Origin: Saccoglossus kowalevskii
Taxonomy: Eukaryota; Hemichordata; Enteropneusta; Harrimaniidae
DNA length: 18,956 nt
Direction: 5' to 3'
Assembly (NCBI RefSeq): GCF_000003605.2
Contig: NW_003120850.1
Location: forward strand, 1-18,956
The position numbers and the translations under genes were made by a program. The notes beneath the pieces were generated by a model that saw nothing but the letters and a program-made list of their open reading frames with translations, ran no database searches and had not been told where the DNA came from. Below, one piece after another: positions 9,530 to 18,956 of the stretch. The number at the start of each line of letters is the position of its first letter. The stretch's first letter is position 1.

Positions 9530-10699
9530 TGTCATGTAAGGTGAAGTGTGATTTAAATAACTTACCTCATGTGACGTGTCATGTAAGGTGAAGTAAGATT
9601 TAAATAACTTACCTCATGTGACATGTCATGTAAGGTGAAGTAAGATTTAAATAACTTACACCATGTAACATGTCATGTAAGGTGAAGTGTGATTTAAATA
9701 ACTTACCTCATGCGACGTGTCATGTAAGGTGAAGTGTGATTTAAATAACTTACCTCATGTGACGTGTCATGTAAGGTGAAGTAAGATTTAAATAACTTAC
9801 CTCATGTGACATGTCATGTAAGGTGAAGTGTGATTTAAATAACTTACCCCATGTGACGTGCCATGTAATGTGAAGTAAGATTTAAATAACTTACCGCATG
9901 TGACATGTCTTGTAAGGTGATGTGTGATTTAAATAACTTACCTCATGTGACATGTCAAGTAAGGTGAAGTAAGATTTAAATAACTTACCTCATGTGACAT
10001 GTCATGTAAGGTGACGTGTGATTTAAATAACTTACCCCATGTGACGTGTCATGTAAGGTGAAGTAAGATTTAAATAACTTACCTCATGTGACATGTAAGG
10101 TGCTGTGTGATTTAAATAACTTACCCCATGTGACATGTCATGTAAGCTGAAGTAAGATTTAAAGAACTTACCGCATGTGACATGTCATGTAAGGTGAAGT
10201 GTGATTTAAATAACTTACCCCATGTGATATGTCATGTAAGGTGAAGTAAGATTTAAATAACTTACCTCATGTGACATGTCATGTAAGGTGAAGTGTGATT
10301 TAAATAACTTACCCCATGTGACATGTCATATAAGGTGAAGTAAGATTTAAATAACTCATCCCATGTGACATGTCATGTAAGGTGAAGTGTGATTTAAATA
10401 ACTTACCTCATGTGACGTGCCATGTAAGGTGAAGTAAGATTTAAATAACTTACCTCATGTATCATGTCAAGTAAGGTGAAGTAAGATTTAAATAACTTAC
10501 CTCATGTGACATGTCATGTAAGGTGAAGTGTGATTTAAATAACTTACCCCATGTGATATGTCATGTAAGGTGAAGTGTGATTTAAATAACTTACCTCATG
10601 TGACATGTCATGTAAGGTGAAGTAAGATTTAAATAACTTACACCATGTAACATGTCATGTAAGGTGAAGTGTGATTTAAATAACTTACCTCATGCGACG
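9530..10699. repeat. 1,170-bp tandem higher-order unit, copy 1
   Basis: The sequence 9530-10460 is identical by line-by-line reading to 10700-11630 (931 bp at an offset of 1,170 bp, that is 25 monomers with one of the 42-bp type). The unit runs through GACGTG, TGTAACATG, GCGACG, GACGTGCC, TCTTG, TCAAG, ACGTGTG, the 42-bp monomer (10068), AAGCTG, TTTAAAGAAC (10157), TGATATG, CATATAAGG, CATCCC and GACGTGCC. The copies diverge at 10461/11631 (TGTATCATG against TGTGACATG). Perfect identity over this length indicates a very recent duplication or conversion. Confidence 0.9.
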
Positions 10700-10955
10700 T
10701 GTCATGTAAGGTGAAGTGTGATTTAAATAACTTACCTCATGTGACGTGTCATGTAAGGTGAAGTAAGATTTAAATAACTTACCTCATGTGACATGTCATG
10801 TAAGGTGAAGTAAGATTTAAATAACTTACACCATGTAACATGTCATGTAAGGTGAAGTGTGATTTAAATAACTTACCTCATGCGACGTGTCATGTAAGGT
10901 GAAGTGTGATTTAAATAACTTACCTCATGTGACGTGTCATGTAAGGTGAAGTAAG
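10580..10955. repeat. 188-bp (four-monomer) tandem duplication
   Basis: Two identical 188-bp units, 10580-10767 and 10768-10955, each consist of four monomers: TGACATG with tail AAGTAAG, ACACCATGTAACATG, CATGCGACGTG, and TGACGTG with tail AAGTAAG. The same doubled tetramer occurs at 18061-18436, at an offset of 7,481 bp. Elsewhere the tetramer is single, so the doubling predates the longer copy event. Confidence 0.9.
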
Positions 10956-11630
10956 ATTTAAATAACTTACCTCATGTGACATGTCATGTAAGGTGAAGTG
11001 TGATTTAAATAACTTACCCCATGTGACGTGCCATGTAATGTGAAGTAAGATTTAAATAACTTACCGCATGTGACATGTCTTGTAAGGTGATGTGTGATTT
11101 AAATAACTTACCTCATGTGACATGTCAAGTAAGGTGAAGTAAGATTTAAATAACTTACCTCATGTGACATGTCATGTAAGGTGACGTGTGATTTAAATAA
11201 CTTACCCCATGTGACGTGTCATGTAAGGTGAAGTAAGATTTAAATAACTTACCTCATGTGACATGTAAGGTGCTGTGTGATTTAAATAACTTACCCCATG
11301 TGACATGTCATGTAAGCTGAAGTAAGATTTAAAGAACTTACCGCATGTGACATGTCATGTAAGGTGAAGTGTGATTTAAATAACTTACCCCATGTGATAT
11401 GTCATGTAAGGTGAAGTAAGATTTAAATAACTTACCTCATGTGACATGTCATGTAAGGTGAAGTGTGATTTAAATAACTTACCCCATGTGACATGTCATA
11501 TAAGGTGAAGTAAGATTTAAATAACTCATCCCATGTGACATGTCATGTAAGGTGAAGTGTGATTTAAATAACTTACCTCATGTGACGTGCCATGTAAGGT
11601 GAAGTAAGATTTAAATAACTTACCTCATGT
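10700..11630. repeat. 1,170-bp tandem higher-order unit, copy 2 (931 bp retained)
   Basis: This is the second copy of the unit that starts at 9530, without mismatch over 931 bp. Part of it (from 10558 to 11295) is repeated again, identically, near the end of the window at 18039-18776. At its right end the array switches into the 559-bp HOR by going directly from the GACGTGCC monomer to the TCTTG monomer, skipping the TGTATCATG monomer found in other cassettes. Confidence 0.9.
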
Positions 11631-11885
11631 GACATGTCTTGTAAGGTGATGTGTGATTTAAATAACTTACCTCATGTGACATGTCAAGTAAGGTGAAGTA
11701 AGATTTAAATAACTTACCTCATGTGACATGTCATGTAAGGTGACGTGTGATTTAAATAACTTACCCCATGTGACGTGTCATGTAAGGTGAAGTAAGATTT
11801 AAATAACTTACCTCATGTGACATGTAAGGTGCTGTGTGATTTAAATAACTTACCCCATGTGACATGTCATGTAAGCTGAAGTAAG
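11327..11885. repeat. 559-bp 12-monomer HOR, copy 1
   Basis: The unit has twelve monomers (11 x 47 + 42 = 559 bp). In order their markers are TTTAAAGAAC; TGATATG; plain; CATATAAGG; CATCCC; GACGTGCC; TCTTG with tail ATGTGTG; TCAAG; tail ACGTGTG; GACGTGTC; the 42-bp monomer; AAGCTG. Each marker is distinct, so the order is unambiguous. It is followed directly by a shortened unit (11886-12209) and then copy 2. The length of 559 bp is close to three nucleosome repeats of about 186 bp. Confidence 0.93.
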
Positions 11886-12209
11886 ATTTAAAGAACTTAC
11901 CGCATGTGACATGTCATGTAAGGTGAAGTGTGATTTAAATAACTTACCCCATGTGATATGTCATGTAAGGTGAAGTAAGATTTAAATAACTTACCTCATG
12001 TGACATGTCATGTAAGGTGAAGTGTGATTTAAATAACTTACCCCATGTGACGTGTCATGTAAGGTGAAGTAAGATTTAAATAACTTACCCCATGTGACGT
12101 GTCATGTAAGGTGAAGTAAGATTTAAATAACTTACCTCATGTGACATGTAAGGTGCTGTGTGATTTAAATAACTTACCCCATGTGACATGTCATGTAAGC
12201 TGAAGTAAG
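11886..12209. repeat. Shortened 7-monomer, 324-bp version of the HOR
   Basis: It begins like the 559-bp unit (TTTAAAGAAC, TGATATG, plain), then goes to two successive CCCC...GACGTGTC monomers with tail AAGTAAG, the 42-bp monomer (12121) and AAGCTG. The block from CATATAAGG to the ACGTGTG-tailed monomer is absent. The length fits 6 x 47 + 42. Unequal crossing-over between misaligned monomers would produce it. The same CCCC...GACGTGTC doublet before a 42-bp monomer occurs at about 468-603, which is a possible donor type. Confidence 0.88.
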
Positions 12210-13166
12210 ATTTAAAGAACTTACCGCATGTGACATGTCATGTAAGGTGAAGTGTGATTTAAATAACTTACCCCATGTGATATGTCATGTAAGGTGAAGT
12301 AAGATTTAAATAACTTACCTCATGTGACATGTCATGTAAGGTGAAGTGTGATTTAAATAACTTACCCCATGTGACATGTCATATAAGGTGAAGTAAGATT
12401 TAAATAACTCATCCCATGTGACATGTCATGTAAGGTGAAGTGTGATTTAAATAACTTACCTCATGTGACGTGCCATGTAAGGTGAAGTAAGATTTAAATA
12501 ACTTACCTCATGTGACATGTCTTGTAAGGTGATGTGTGATTTAAATAACTTACCTCATGTGACATGTCAAGTAAGGTGAAGTAAGATTTAAATAACTTAC
12601 CTCATGTGACATGTCATGTAAGGTGACGTGTGATTTAAATAACTTACCCCATGTGACGTGTCATGTAAGGTGAAGTAAGATTTAAATAACTTACCTCATG
12701 TGACATGTAAGGTGCTGTGTGATTTAAATAACTTACCCCATGTGACATGTCATGTAAGCTGAAGTAAGATTTAAAGAACTTACCGCATGTGACATGTCAT
12801 GTAAGGTGAAGTGTGATTTAAATAACTTACCCCATGTGATATGTCATGTAAGGTGAAGTAAGATTTAAATAACTTACCTCATGTGACATGTCATGTAAGG
12901 TGAAGTGTGATTTAAATAACTTACCCCATGTGACATGTCATATAAGGTGAAGTAAGATTTAAATAACTCATCCCATGTGACATGTCATGTAAGGTGAAGT
13001 GTGATTTAAATAACTTACCTCATGTGACGTGCCATGTAAGGTGAAGTAAGATTTAAATAACTTACCTCATGTATCATGTCAAGTAAGGTGAAGTAGGATT
13101 TAAATAACTTACCTCATGTGACGTGCCATGTAAGGTGAAGTAAGATTTAAATAACTTACCTCATGT
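12073..13166. repeat. 1,094-bp block duplicated at 16754-17847 (copy A)
   Basis: A line-by-line comparison at an offset of 4,681 bp finds one mismatch in 1,094 bp: position 12776 is G (TTTAAAGAAC) and 17457 is T. The block contains two 42-bp monomers, one full 559-bp HOR, and the tail AAGTAGG (13091), which is seen only in these two copies. It ends where TGTATCATG (13162) faces TGTGACATG (17843). It shows that units larger than 1 kb, not just monomers, are being copied within the array. Confidence 0.93.
12210..12768. repeat. 559-bp 12-monomer HOR, copy 2
   Basis: It has the same twelve monomers in the same order as 11327-11885, with no difference found on reading both through. It is part of a longer block, 12073-13166, that recurs at 16754-17847. 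Confidence 0.93.
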
Positions 13167-13191
13167 ATCATGTCAAGTAAGGTGAAGTAAG
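13004..13191. repeat. 94-bp (two-monomer) tandem duplication
   Basis: The pair GACGTGCC monomer plus TGTATCATG monomer is present twice in a row (13004-13097 and 13098-13191). The first copy ends in AAGTAGG and the second in AAGTAAG, a single base difference. The extra 94 bp explains why cassette offsets change from 2,482 bp (12769 to 15251) to 2,388 bp (13162 to 15550). Confidence 0.9.
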
Positions 13192-13934
13192 ATTTAAATA
13201 ACTTACCTCATGTGACATGTCATGTAAGGTGAAGTGTGATTTAAATAACTTACCCCATGTGATATGTCATGTAAGGTGAAGTGAGATTTAAATAACTTAC
13301 CTCATGTGATATGTCATGTAAGGTGAAGTAAAATTTAAATAACTTACCTCATGTGACGAGTTATGTAAGGTGAAGTAAGATTTAAATAACTTACCTCGTG
13401 TGACGTGTCATGTAAGGTGAAGTGTGATTTAAATAACTTACCCCATGTGACGTGCCATGTAAAGTGAAGTAAGATTTAAATAACTTACCGCATGTGACAT
13501 GTCTTGTAAGGTGAAGTGTGATTTAAATAACTTACCTCATGTGATATGTCAAGTAAGTTGAATTGTGATTTAAATAACTTACCTCATGTGACATGTCATG
13601 TAAGGTGAAGTAAGATTTAAATAACTTACCCCATGTGACATGTCATGTAAGGTGAAGTAAGATTTAAATAACTTACCGCATGTCACATGTCATGTATGGT
13701 GAAGTAAGATTTAAGTAACTTACCCCATGTGACATGTCATGTAAGGTGAAGTGTGATTTAAATAACTTACCTCATGTGACGTGTCATGTAAGGTGAAGTG
13801 TGATTTAAATAACTTACCTCATGTGACATGTCATGTAAGGTGAAGTGTGATTTAAATAACTTACCCCATGTGACATGTCATGTAAGGTGAAGTGTGATTT
13901 AAATAACTTACCTCATGTGACATGTCATGTAAGG
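13097..13934. repeat. 838-bp block identical to 15485-16322
   Basis: At an offset of 2,388 bp I found no difference over 838 bp, including rare markers GTGAG and GTAAA tails, GACGAGTT (13355), CTCGTGTGACG, AAGTTGAATTGTG, GTCACATGTCATGTATGG and TTTAAGTAAC. One extra G at about 13935 (AAGGGTG) then shifts the offset to 2,387 bp, and identity continues to 14012/16399. Beyond that copy A carries an 8-monomer stretch (about 376 bp) absent at the corresponding place in copy B; the GTGTCATTT marker is 2,011 bp apart (14408, 16419). Confidence 0.92.
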
Positions 13935-14012
13935 GTGAAGTAAGATTTAAATAACTTACACCATGTAACATGTCATGTAAGGTGAAGTGTGATTTAAATA
14001 ACTTACCTCATG

Positions 14013-15484
14013 TGACATGTCATGTAAGGTGAAGTGTGATTTAAATAACTTACCTCATGTGATATGTCAAGTAAGGTGAATTGTGATTTAAATAACTTAC
14101 CTCATGTGACATGTCATGTAAGGTGAAGTGTGATTTAAATAACTTACCTCATGTGACGTGTCATGTAAGGTGAAGTGTGATTTAAATAACTTACCTCATG
14201 TGACATGTCATGTAAGGTGAAGTGTGATTTAAATAACTTACCCCATGTGACATGTCATGTAAGGTGAAGTGTGATTTAAATAACTTACCTCATGTGACAT
14301 GTCATGTAAGGTGAAGTAAGATTTAAATAACTTACACCATGTAACATGTCATGTAAGGTGAAGTGTGATTTAAATAACTTACCTCATGCGACGTGTCATG
14401 TAAGGTGAAGTGTCATTTAAATAACTTACCTCATGTGACGTGTCATGTAAGGTGAAGTAAGATTTAAATAACTTACCTCATGTGACATGTCATGTAAGGT
14501 GAAGTGTGATTTAAATAACTTACCCCATGTGACGTGCCATGTAAGGTGAAGTAAGATTTAAATAACTTACCGCATGTGACATGTCTTGTAAGGTGATGTG
14601 TGATTTAAATAACTTACCTCATGTGACATGTCAAGTAAGGTGAAGTAAGATTTAAATAACTTACCGCATGTGACATGTCATGTAAGGTGAAGTGTGATTT
14701 AAATAACTTACCTCATGTGACATGTCATGTAAGGTGAAGTGTGATTTAAATAACTTACCCCATGTGACGTGTCATGTAAGGTGAAGTAAGATTTAAATAA
14801 CTTACCTCATGTGACATGTAAGGTGCTGTGTGATTTAAATAACTTACCCCATGTGACATGTCATGTAAGCTGAAGTAAGATTTAAAGAACTTACCGCATG
14901 TGACATGTCATGTAAGGTGAAGTGTGATTTAAATAACTTACCCCATGTGATATGTCATGTAAGGTGAAGTGTGATTTAAATAACTTACCCCATGTGACAT
15001 GTCATGTAAGGTGAAGTGTGATTTAAATAACTTACCTCATGTGACATGTCATGTAAGGTGAAGTAAGATTTAAATAACTTACCTCATGTGACATGTCATG
15101 TAAGGTGACGTGTGATTTAAATAACTTACCCCATGTGACGTGTCATGTAAGGTGAAGTAAGATTTAAATAACTTACCTCATGTGACATGTAAGGTGCTGT
15201 GTGATTTAAATAACTTACCCCATGTGACATGTCATGTAAGCTGAAGTAAGATTTAAAGAACTTACCGCATGTGACATGTCATGTAAGGTGAAGTGTGATT
15301 TAAATAACTTACCCCATGTGATATGTCATGTAAGGTGAAGTAAGATTTAAATAACTTACCTCATGTGACATGTCATGTAAGGTGAAGTGTGATTTAAATA
15401 ACTTACCCCATGTGACATGTCATATAAGGTGAAGTAAGATTTAAATAACTCATCCCATGTGACATGTCATGTAAGGTGAAGTGT
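14013..15484. repeat. Array segment with two closely spaced cassette heads
   Basis: After the inserted eight-monomer stretch this segment carries the GTGTCATTT monomer (14408), also found at 5757 and 16419. It then has two cassette heads only 371 bp apart: 42-bp monomer 14791 with TTTAAAGAAC 14880, and 42-bp monomer 15162 with TTTAAAGAAC 15251. The first head stops after TGATATG; the second continues through the full cassette. The 371-bp spacing is 7 x 47 + 42. No other element was seen. Confidence 0.82.
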
Positions 15485-16322
15485 GATTTAAATAACTTAC
15501 CTCATGTGACGTGCCATGTAAGGTGAAGTAAGATTTAAATAACTTACCTCATGTATCATGTCAAGTAAGGTGAAGTAAGATTTAAATAACTTACCTCATG
15601 TGACATGTCATGTAAGGTGAAGTGTGATTTAAATAACTTACCCCATGTGATATGTCATGTAAGGTGAAGTGAGATTTAAATAACTTACCTCATGTGATAT
15701 GTCATGTAAGGTGAAGTAAAATTTAAATAACTTACCTCATGTGACGAGTTATGTAAGGTGAAGTAAGATTTAAATAACTTACCTCGTGTGACGTGTCATG
15801 TAAGGTGAAGTGTGATTTAAATAACTTACCCCATGTGACGTGCCATGTAAAGTGAAGTAAGATTTAAATAACTTACCGCATGTGACATGTCTTGTAAGGT
15901 GAAGTGTGATTTAAATAACTTACCTCATGTGATATGTCAAGTAAGTTGAATTGTGATTTAAATAACTTACCTCATGTGACATGTCATGTAAGGTGAAGTA
16001 AGATTTAAATAACTTACCCCATGTGACATGTCATGTAAGGTGAAGTAAGATTTAAATAACTTACCGCATGTCACATGTCATGTATGGTGAAGTAAGATTT
16101 AAGTAACTTACCCCATGTGACATGTCATGTAAGGTGAAGTGTGATTTAAATAACTTACCTCATGTGACGTGTCATGTAAGGTGAAGTGTGATTTAAATAA
16201 CTTACCTCATGTGACATGTCATGTAAGGTGAAGTGTGATTTAAATAACTTACCCCATGTGACATGTCATGTAAGGTGAAGTGTGATTTAAATAACTTACC
16301 TCATGTGACATGTCATGTAAGG
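15485..16322. repeat. 838-bp block, copy B of 13097-13934
   Basis: This is identical to 13097-13934 and continues the cassette whose head lies at 15162. Together with 6468-7390 it is one of the four long cassette copies of the window (starting near 514, 6468, 12632 and 15114). Confidence 0.92.
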
Positions 16323-16753
16323 TGAAGTAAGATTTAAATAACTTACACCATGTAACATGTCATGTAAGGTGAAGTGTGATTTAAATAACTTACCTCATGC
16401 GACGTGTCATGTAAGGTGAAGTGTCATTTAAATAACTTACCTCATGTGACGTGTCATGTAAGGTGAAGTAAGATTTAAATAACTTACCTCATGTGACATG
16501 TCATGTAAGGTGAAGTGTGATTTAAATAACTTACCCCATGTGACGTGCCATGTAAGGTGAAGTAAGATTTAAATAACTTACCGCATGTGACATGTCTTGT
16601 AAGGTGATGTGTGATTTAAATAACTTACCTCATGTGACATGTCAAGTAAGGTGAAGTAAGATTTAAATAACTTACCGCATGTGACATGTCATGTAAGGTG
16701 AAGTGTGATTTAAATAACTTACCTCATGTGACATGTCATGTAAGGTGACGTGT

Positions 16754-17847
16754 GATTTAAATAACTTACCCCATGTGACGTGTCATGTAAGGTGAAGTAA
16801 GATTTAAATAACTTACCTCATGTGACATGTAAGGTGCTGTGTGATTTAAATAACTTACCCCATGTGACATGTCATGTAAGCTGAAGTAAGATTTAAAGAA
16901 CTTACCGCATGTGACATGTCATGTAAGGTGAAGTGTGATTTAAATAACTTACCCCATGTGATATGTCATGTAAGGTGAAGTAAGATTTAAATAACTTACC
17001 TCATGTGACATGTCATGTAAGGTGAAGTGTGATTTAAATAACTTACCCCATGTGACATGTCATATAAGGTGAAGTAAGATTTAAATAACTCATCCCATGT
17101 GACATGTCATGTAAGGTGAAGTGTGATTTAAATAACTTACCTCATGTGACGTGCCATGTAAGGTGAAGTAAGATTTAAATAACTTACCTCATGTGACATG
17201 TCTTGTAAGGTGATGTGTGATTTAAATAACTTACCTCATGTGACATGTCAAGTAAGGTGAAGTAAGATTTAAATAACTTACCTCATGTGACATGTCATGT
17301 AAGGTGACGTGTGATTTAAATAACTTACCCCATGTGACGTGTCATGTAAGGTGAAGTAAGATTTAAATAACTTACCTCATGTGACATGTAAGGTGCTGTG
17401 TGATTTAAATAACTTACCCCATGTGACATGTCATGTAAGCTGAAGTAAGATTTAAATAACTTACCGCATGTGACATGTCATGTAAGGTGAAGTGTGATTT
17501 AAATAACTTACCCCATGTGATATGTCATGTAAGGTGAAGTAAGATTTAAATAACTTACCTCATGTGACATGTCATGTAAGGTGAAGTGTGATTTAAATAA
17601 CTTACCCCATGTGACATGTCATATAAGGTGAAGTAAGATTTAAATAACTCATCCCATGTGACATGTCATGTAAGGTGAAGTGTGATTTAAATAACTTACC
17701 TCATGTGACGTGCCATGTAAGGTGAAGTAAGATTTAAATAACTTACCTCATGTATCATGTCAAGTAAGGTGAAGTAGGATTTAAATAACTTACCTCATGT
17801 GACGTGCCATGTAAGGTGAAGTAAGATTTAAATAACTTACCTCATGT
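16754..17847. repeat. 1,094-bp block, copy B of 12073-13166 (contains HOR copy 3)
   Basis: It differs from copy A at one base (17457, T for G), which restores the standard AT core ATTTAAATAAC in a monomer that otherwise has the GAAC form. The third 559-bp HOR lies at 16891-17449. The region between 16323 and 16753 is ordinary array with GCGACG, GTGTCATTT, GACGTGCC, TCTTG, TCAAG and ACGTGTG monomers. Confidence 0.93.
16891..17449. repeat. 559-bp 12-monomer HOR, copy 3
   Basis: It has the same twelve-monomer order as at 11327 and 12210, and is read as identical to copy 2 over its full 559 bp. It is separated from copy 2 by 4,122 bp of other array, so the HOR is spread through the region rather than forming one pure block. 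Confidence 0.92.
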
Positions 17848-18038
17848 GACATGTCATGTAAGGTGAAGTGTGATTTAAATAACTTACCTCATGTGACATG
17901 TCATGTAAGGTGAAGTGTGATTTAAATAACTTACCTCATGTGACGTGTCATGTAAGGTGAAGTGTGATTTAAATAACTTACCTCATGTGACATGTCATGT
18001 AAGGTGAAGTGTGATTTAAATAACTTACCTCATGTGAC

Positions 18039-18776
18039 ATGTCATGTAAGGTGAAGTGTGATTTAAATAACTTACCTCATGTGACATGTCATGTAAGGTG
18101 AAGTAAGATTTAAATAACTTACACCATGTAACATGTCATGTAAGGTGAAGTGTGATTTAAATAACTTACCTCATGCGACGTGTCATGTAAGGTGAAGTGT
18201 GATTTAAATAACTTACCTCATGTGACGTGTCATGTAAGGTGAAGTAAGATTTAAATAACTTACCTCATGTGACATGTCATGTAAGGTGAAGTAAGATTTA
18301 AATAACTTACACCATGTAACATGTCATGTAAGGTGAAGTGTGATTTAAATAACTTACCTCATGCGACGTGTCATGTAAGGTGAAGTGTGATTTAAATAAC
18401 TTACCTCATGTGACGTGTCATGTAAGGTGAAGTAAGATTTAAATAACTTACCTCATGTGACATGTCATGTAAGGTGAAGTGTGATTTAAATAACTTACCC
18501 CATGTGACGTGCCATGTAATGTGAAGTAAGATTTAAATAACTTACCGCATGTGACATGTCTTGTAAGGTGATGTGTGATTTAAATAACTTACCTCATGTG
18601 ACATGTCAAGTAAGGTGAAGTAAGATTTAAATAACTTACCTCATGTGACATGTCATGTAAGGTGACGTGTGATTTAAATAACTTACCCCATGTGACGTGT
18701 CATGTAAGGTGAAGTAAGATTTAAATAACTTACCTCATGTGACATGTAAGGTGCTGTGTGATTTAAATAACTTACC
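18039..18776. repeat. 738-bp block identical to 10558-11295
   Basis: The offset is 7,481 bp. No mismatch was found over 738 bp, including the doubled 188-bp tetramer (18061-18436), the rare GTAATGTG monomer (about 18517) and the 42-bp monomer at 18719. The match begins after GATATG/GACATG (10557/18038) and ends at CCCC/CCTC (11296/18777). After it the array returns to the GACGTGCC, TGTATCATG and TGATATG series up to the window end. Confidence 0.92.
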
Positions 18777-18956
18777 TCATGTGACGTGCCATGTAAGGTG
18801 AAGTAAGATTTAAATAACTTACCTCATGTATCATGTCAAGTAAGGTGAAGTAAGATTTAAATAACTTACCTCATGTGACATGTCATGTAAGGTGAAGTGT
18901 GATTTAAATAACTTACCCCATGTGATATGTCATGTAAGGTGAAGTGAGATTAAATA

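Larger units (their letters stand above)
1..18956. repeat. Satellite DNA array, 47-bp monomer, ~400 head-to-tail copies
   Basis: The complete window is a tandem array. The AT core ATTTAAATAA recurs every 47 bp (for example at 50 and 97) from the first to the last base, always in the same orientation, so neither array edge lies inside the window. 18,956/47 gives about 403 monomers. Monomers typically differ from one another at only a few positions, and the differences are shared, diagnostic variants arranged in higher-order units, which indicates unequal exchange or gene conversion rather than independent decay. No unique sequence or transposon insertion was seen. A gene-free array of this length and homogeneity is known from eukaryotic heterochromatin (centromere, pericentromere, subtelomere or knob). 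Which of these applies cannot be told from the window, and I do not recognise the family or species. Confidence 0.98.

Noticed and set aside
1-18956. CRISPR array
   Set aside because: The 47-bp units abut directly and vary by shared point changes; there are no unique spacers, leader or cas genes.
1-18956. Protein-coding repeat gene
   Set aside because: The unit is not a multiple of three and stop codons (TAA in the AT core and TGTAAGG, TGA in GGTGAAG on +; TGA and TAA on -) close all frames, leaving at most about 26-33 codons in the consensus.
1-18956. Bacterial plasmid origin iterons
   Set aside because: Iteron sets are a few copies of about 20 bp beside a rep gene; hundreds of copies over 19 kb without a gene do not fit.
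1-18956. Telomeric repeat
   Set aside because: No short G-rich telomere unit such as TTAGGG or TTTAGGG is present in tandem.
1-18956. CENP-B box
   Set aside because: I looked for the TTCG...CGGGA pattern on both strands of the consensus and main variants and found none; the monomer has very few CpG.
1-18956. tRNA, rRNA or other RNA genes
   Set aside because: No cloverleaf, rRNA core sequence or other RNA gene signature is present; all sequence is accounted for by the monomer.

Overview
The whole 18,956-base window is one uninterrupted block of satellite DNA. A monomer of about 47 bp is repeated head to tail roughly 400 times, always in the same orientation, at about 34% GC. No protein gene, RNA gene, transposon, unique flank or inversion interrupts it. 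On the + strand the consensus monomer has three parts: (i) an AT core, ATTTAAATAA; (ii) ACTTACC followed by a two-base variable site (TC, CC or GC; rarely AC-C or TG); (iii) CATG, the 10-bp palindrome TGACATGTCA or a variant, TGTAAGGTG, and a 7-base tail that is mostly AAGTGTG or AAGTAAG. A long, homogeneous, gene-free array with nested higher-order repeats (HORs) is typical of eukaryotic centromeric, pericentromeric, subtelomeric or knob-type heterochromatin. I do not recognise the monomer family and cannot name the organism. Variation concentrated at CpG/TpG/CpA positions hints at a genome with cytosine methylation, such as a plant or vertebrate, but does not prove it.

Layout. The two tail types often alternate, giving a 94-bp dimer. 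Diagnostic variants mark larger units: a 42-bp deletion monomer (16 copies), AAGCTG, TTTAAAGAAC, CATATAAGG, AACTCATCCC, TGTATCATG, GACGAGTT, TCAAG...AATTGTG and TGTAACATG. At 1-1,250 there is one copy of a long cassette of such variants. From about 1,250 to 6,450 the array is mostly dimer-like, with many AATTGTG monomers and few cassette markers. A second cassette copy lies at 6,468-7,390, followed by mixed array to about 9,400. From 9,500 to the end the array is built of large duplicated blocks: a 1,170-bp tandem unit at 9,530-11,630; a 559-bp 12-monomer HOR with three verified copies (11,327; 12,210; 16,891); a 1,094-bp block repeated 4,681 bp away with one mismatch; an 838-bp identical block repeated 2,388 bp away; and a 738-bp identical block repeated 7,481 bp away. 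The comparable left-hand cassette pair differs at 4 of 691 positions, so the right half looks more recently homogenised.

Function. Nothing here is translated: 47 is not a multiple of 3 and stop codons close every frame, so the consensus allows only about 26 codons (+) or 33 codons (-) between stops. Any role would be structural (centromere, heterochromatin, nucleosome phasing), through protein binding to the two palindromes in each monomer, or through repeat RNA. The most unusual sequence-level signal is that each monomer carries on the minus strand a near-consensus 5' splice site (GGTAAGT, often GAGGTAAGT). The + strand therefore resembles the 5' end of U1 snRNA, and two monomers match it over 9 nt.
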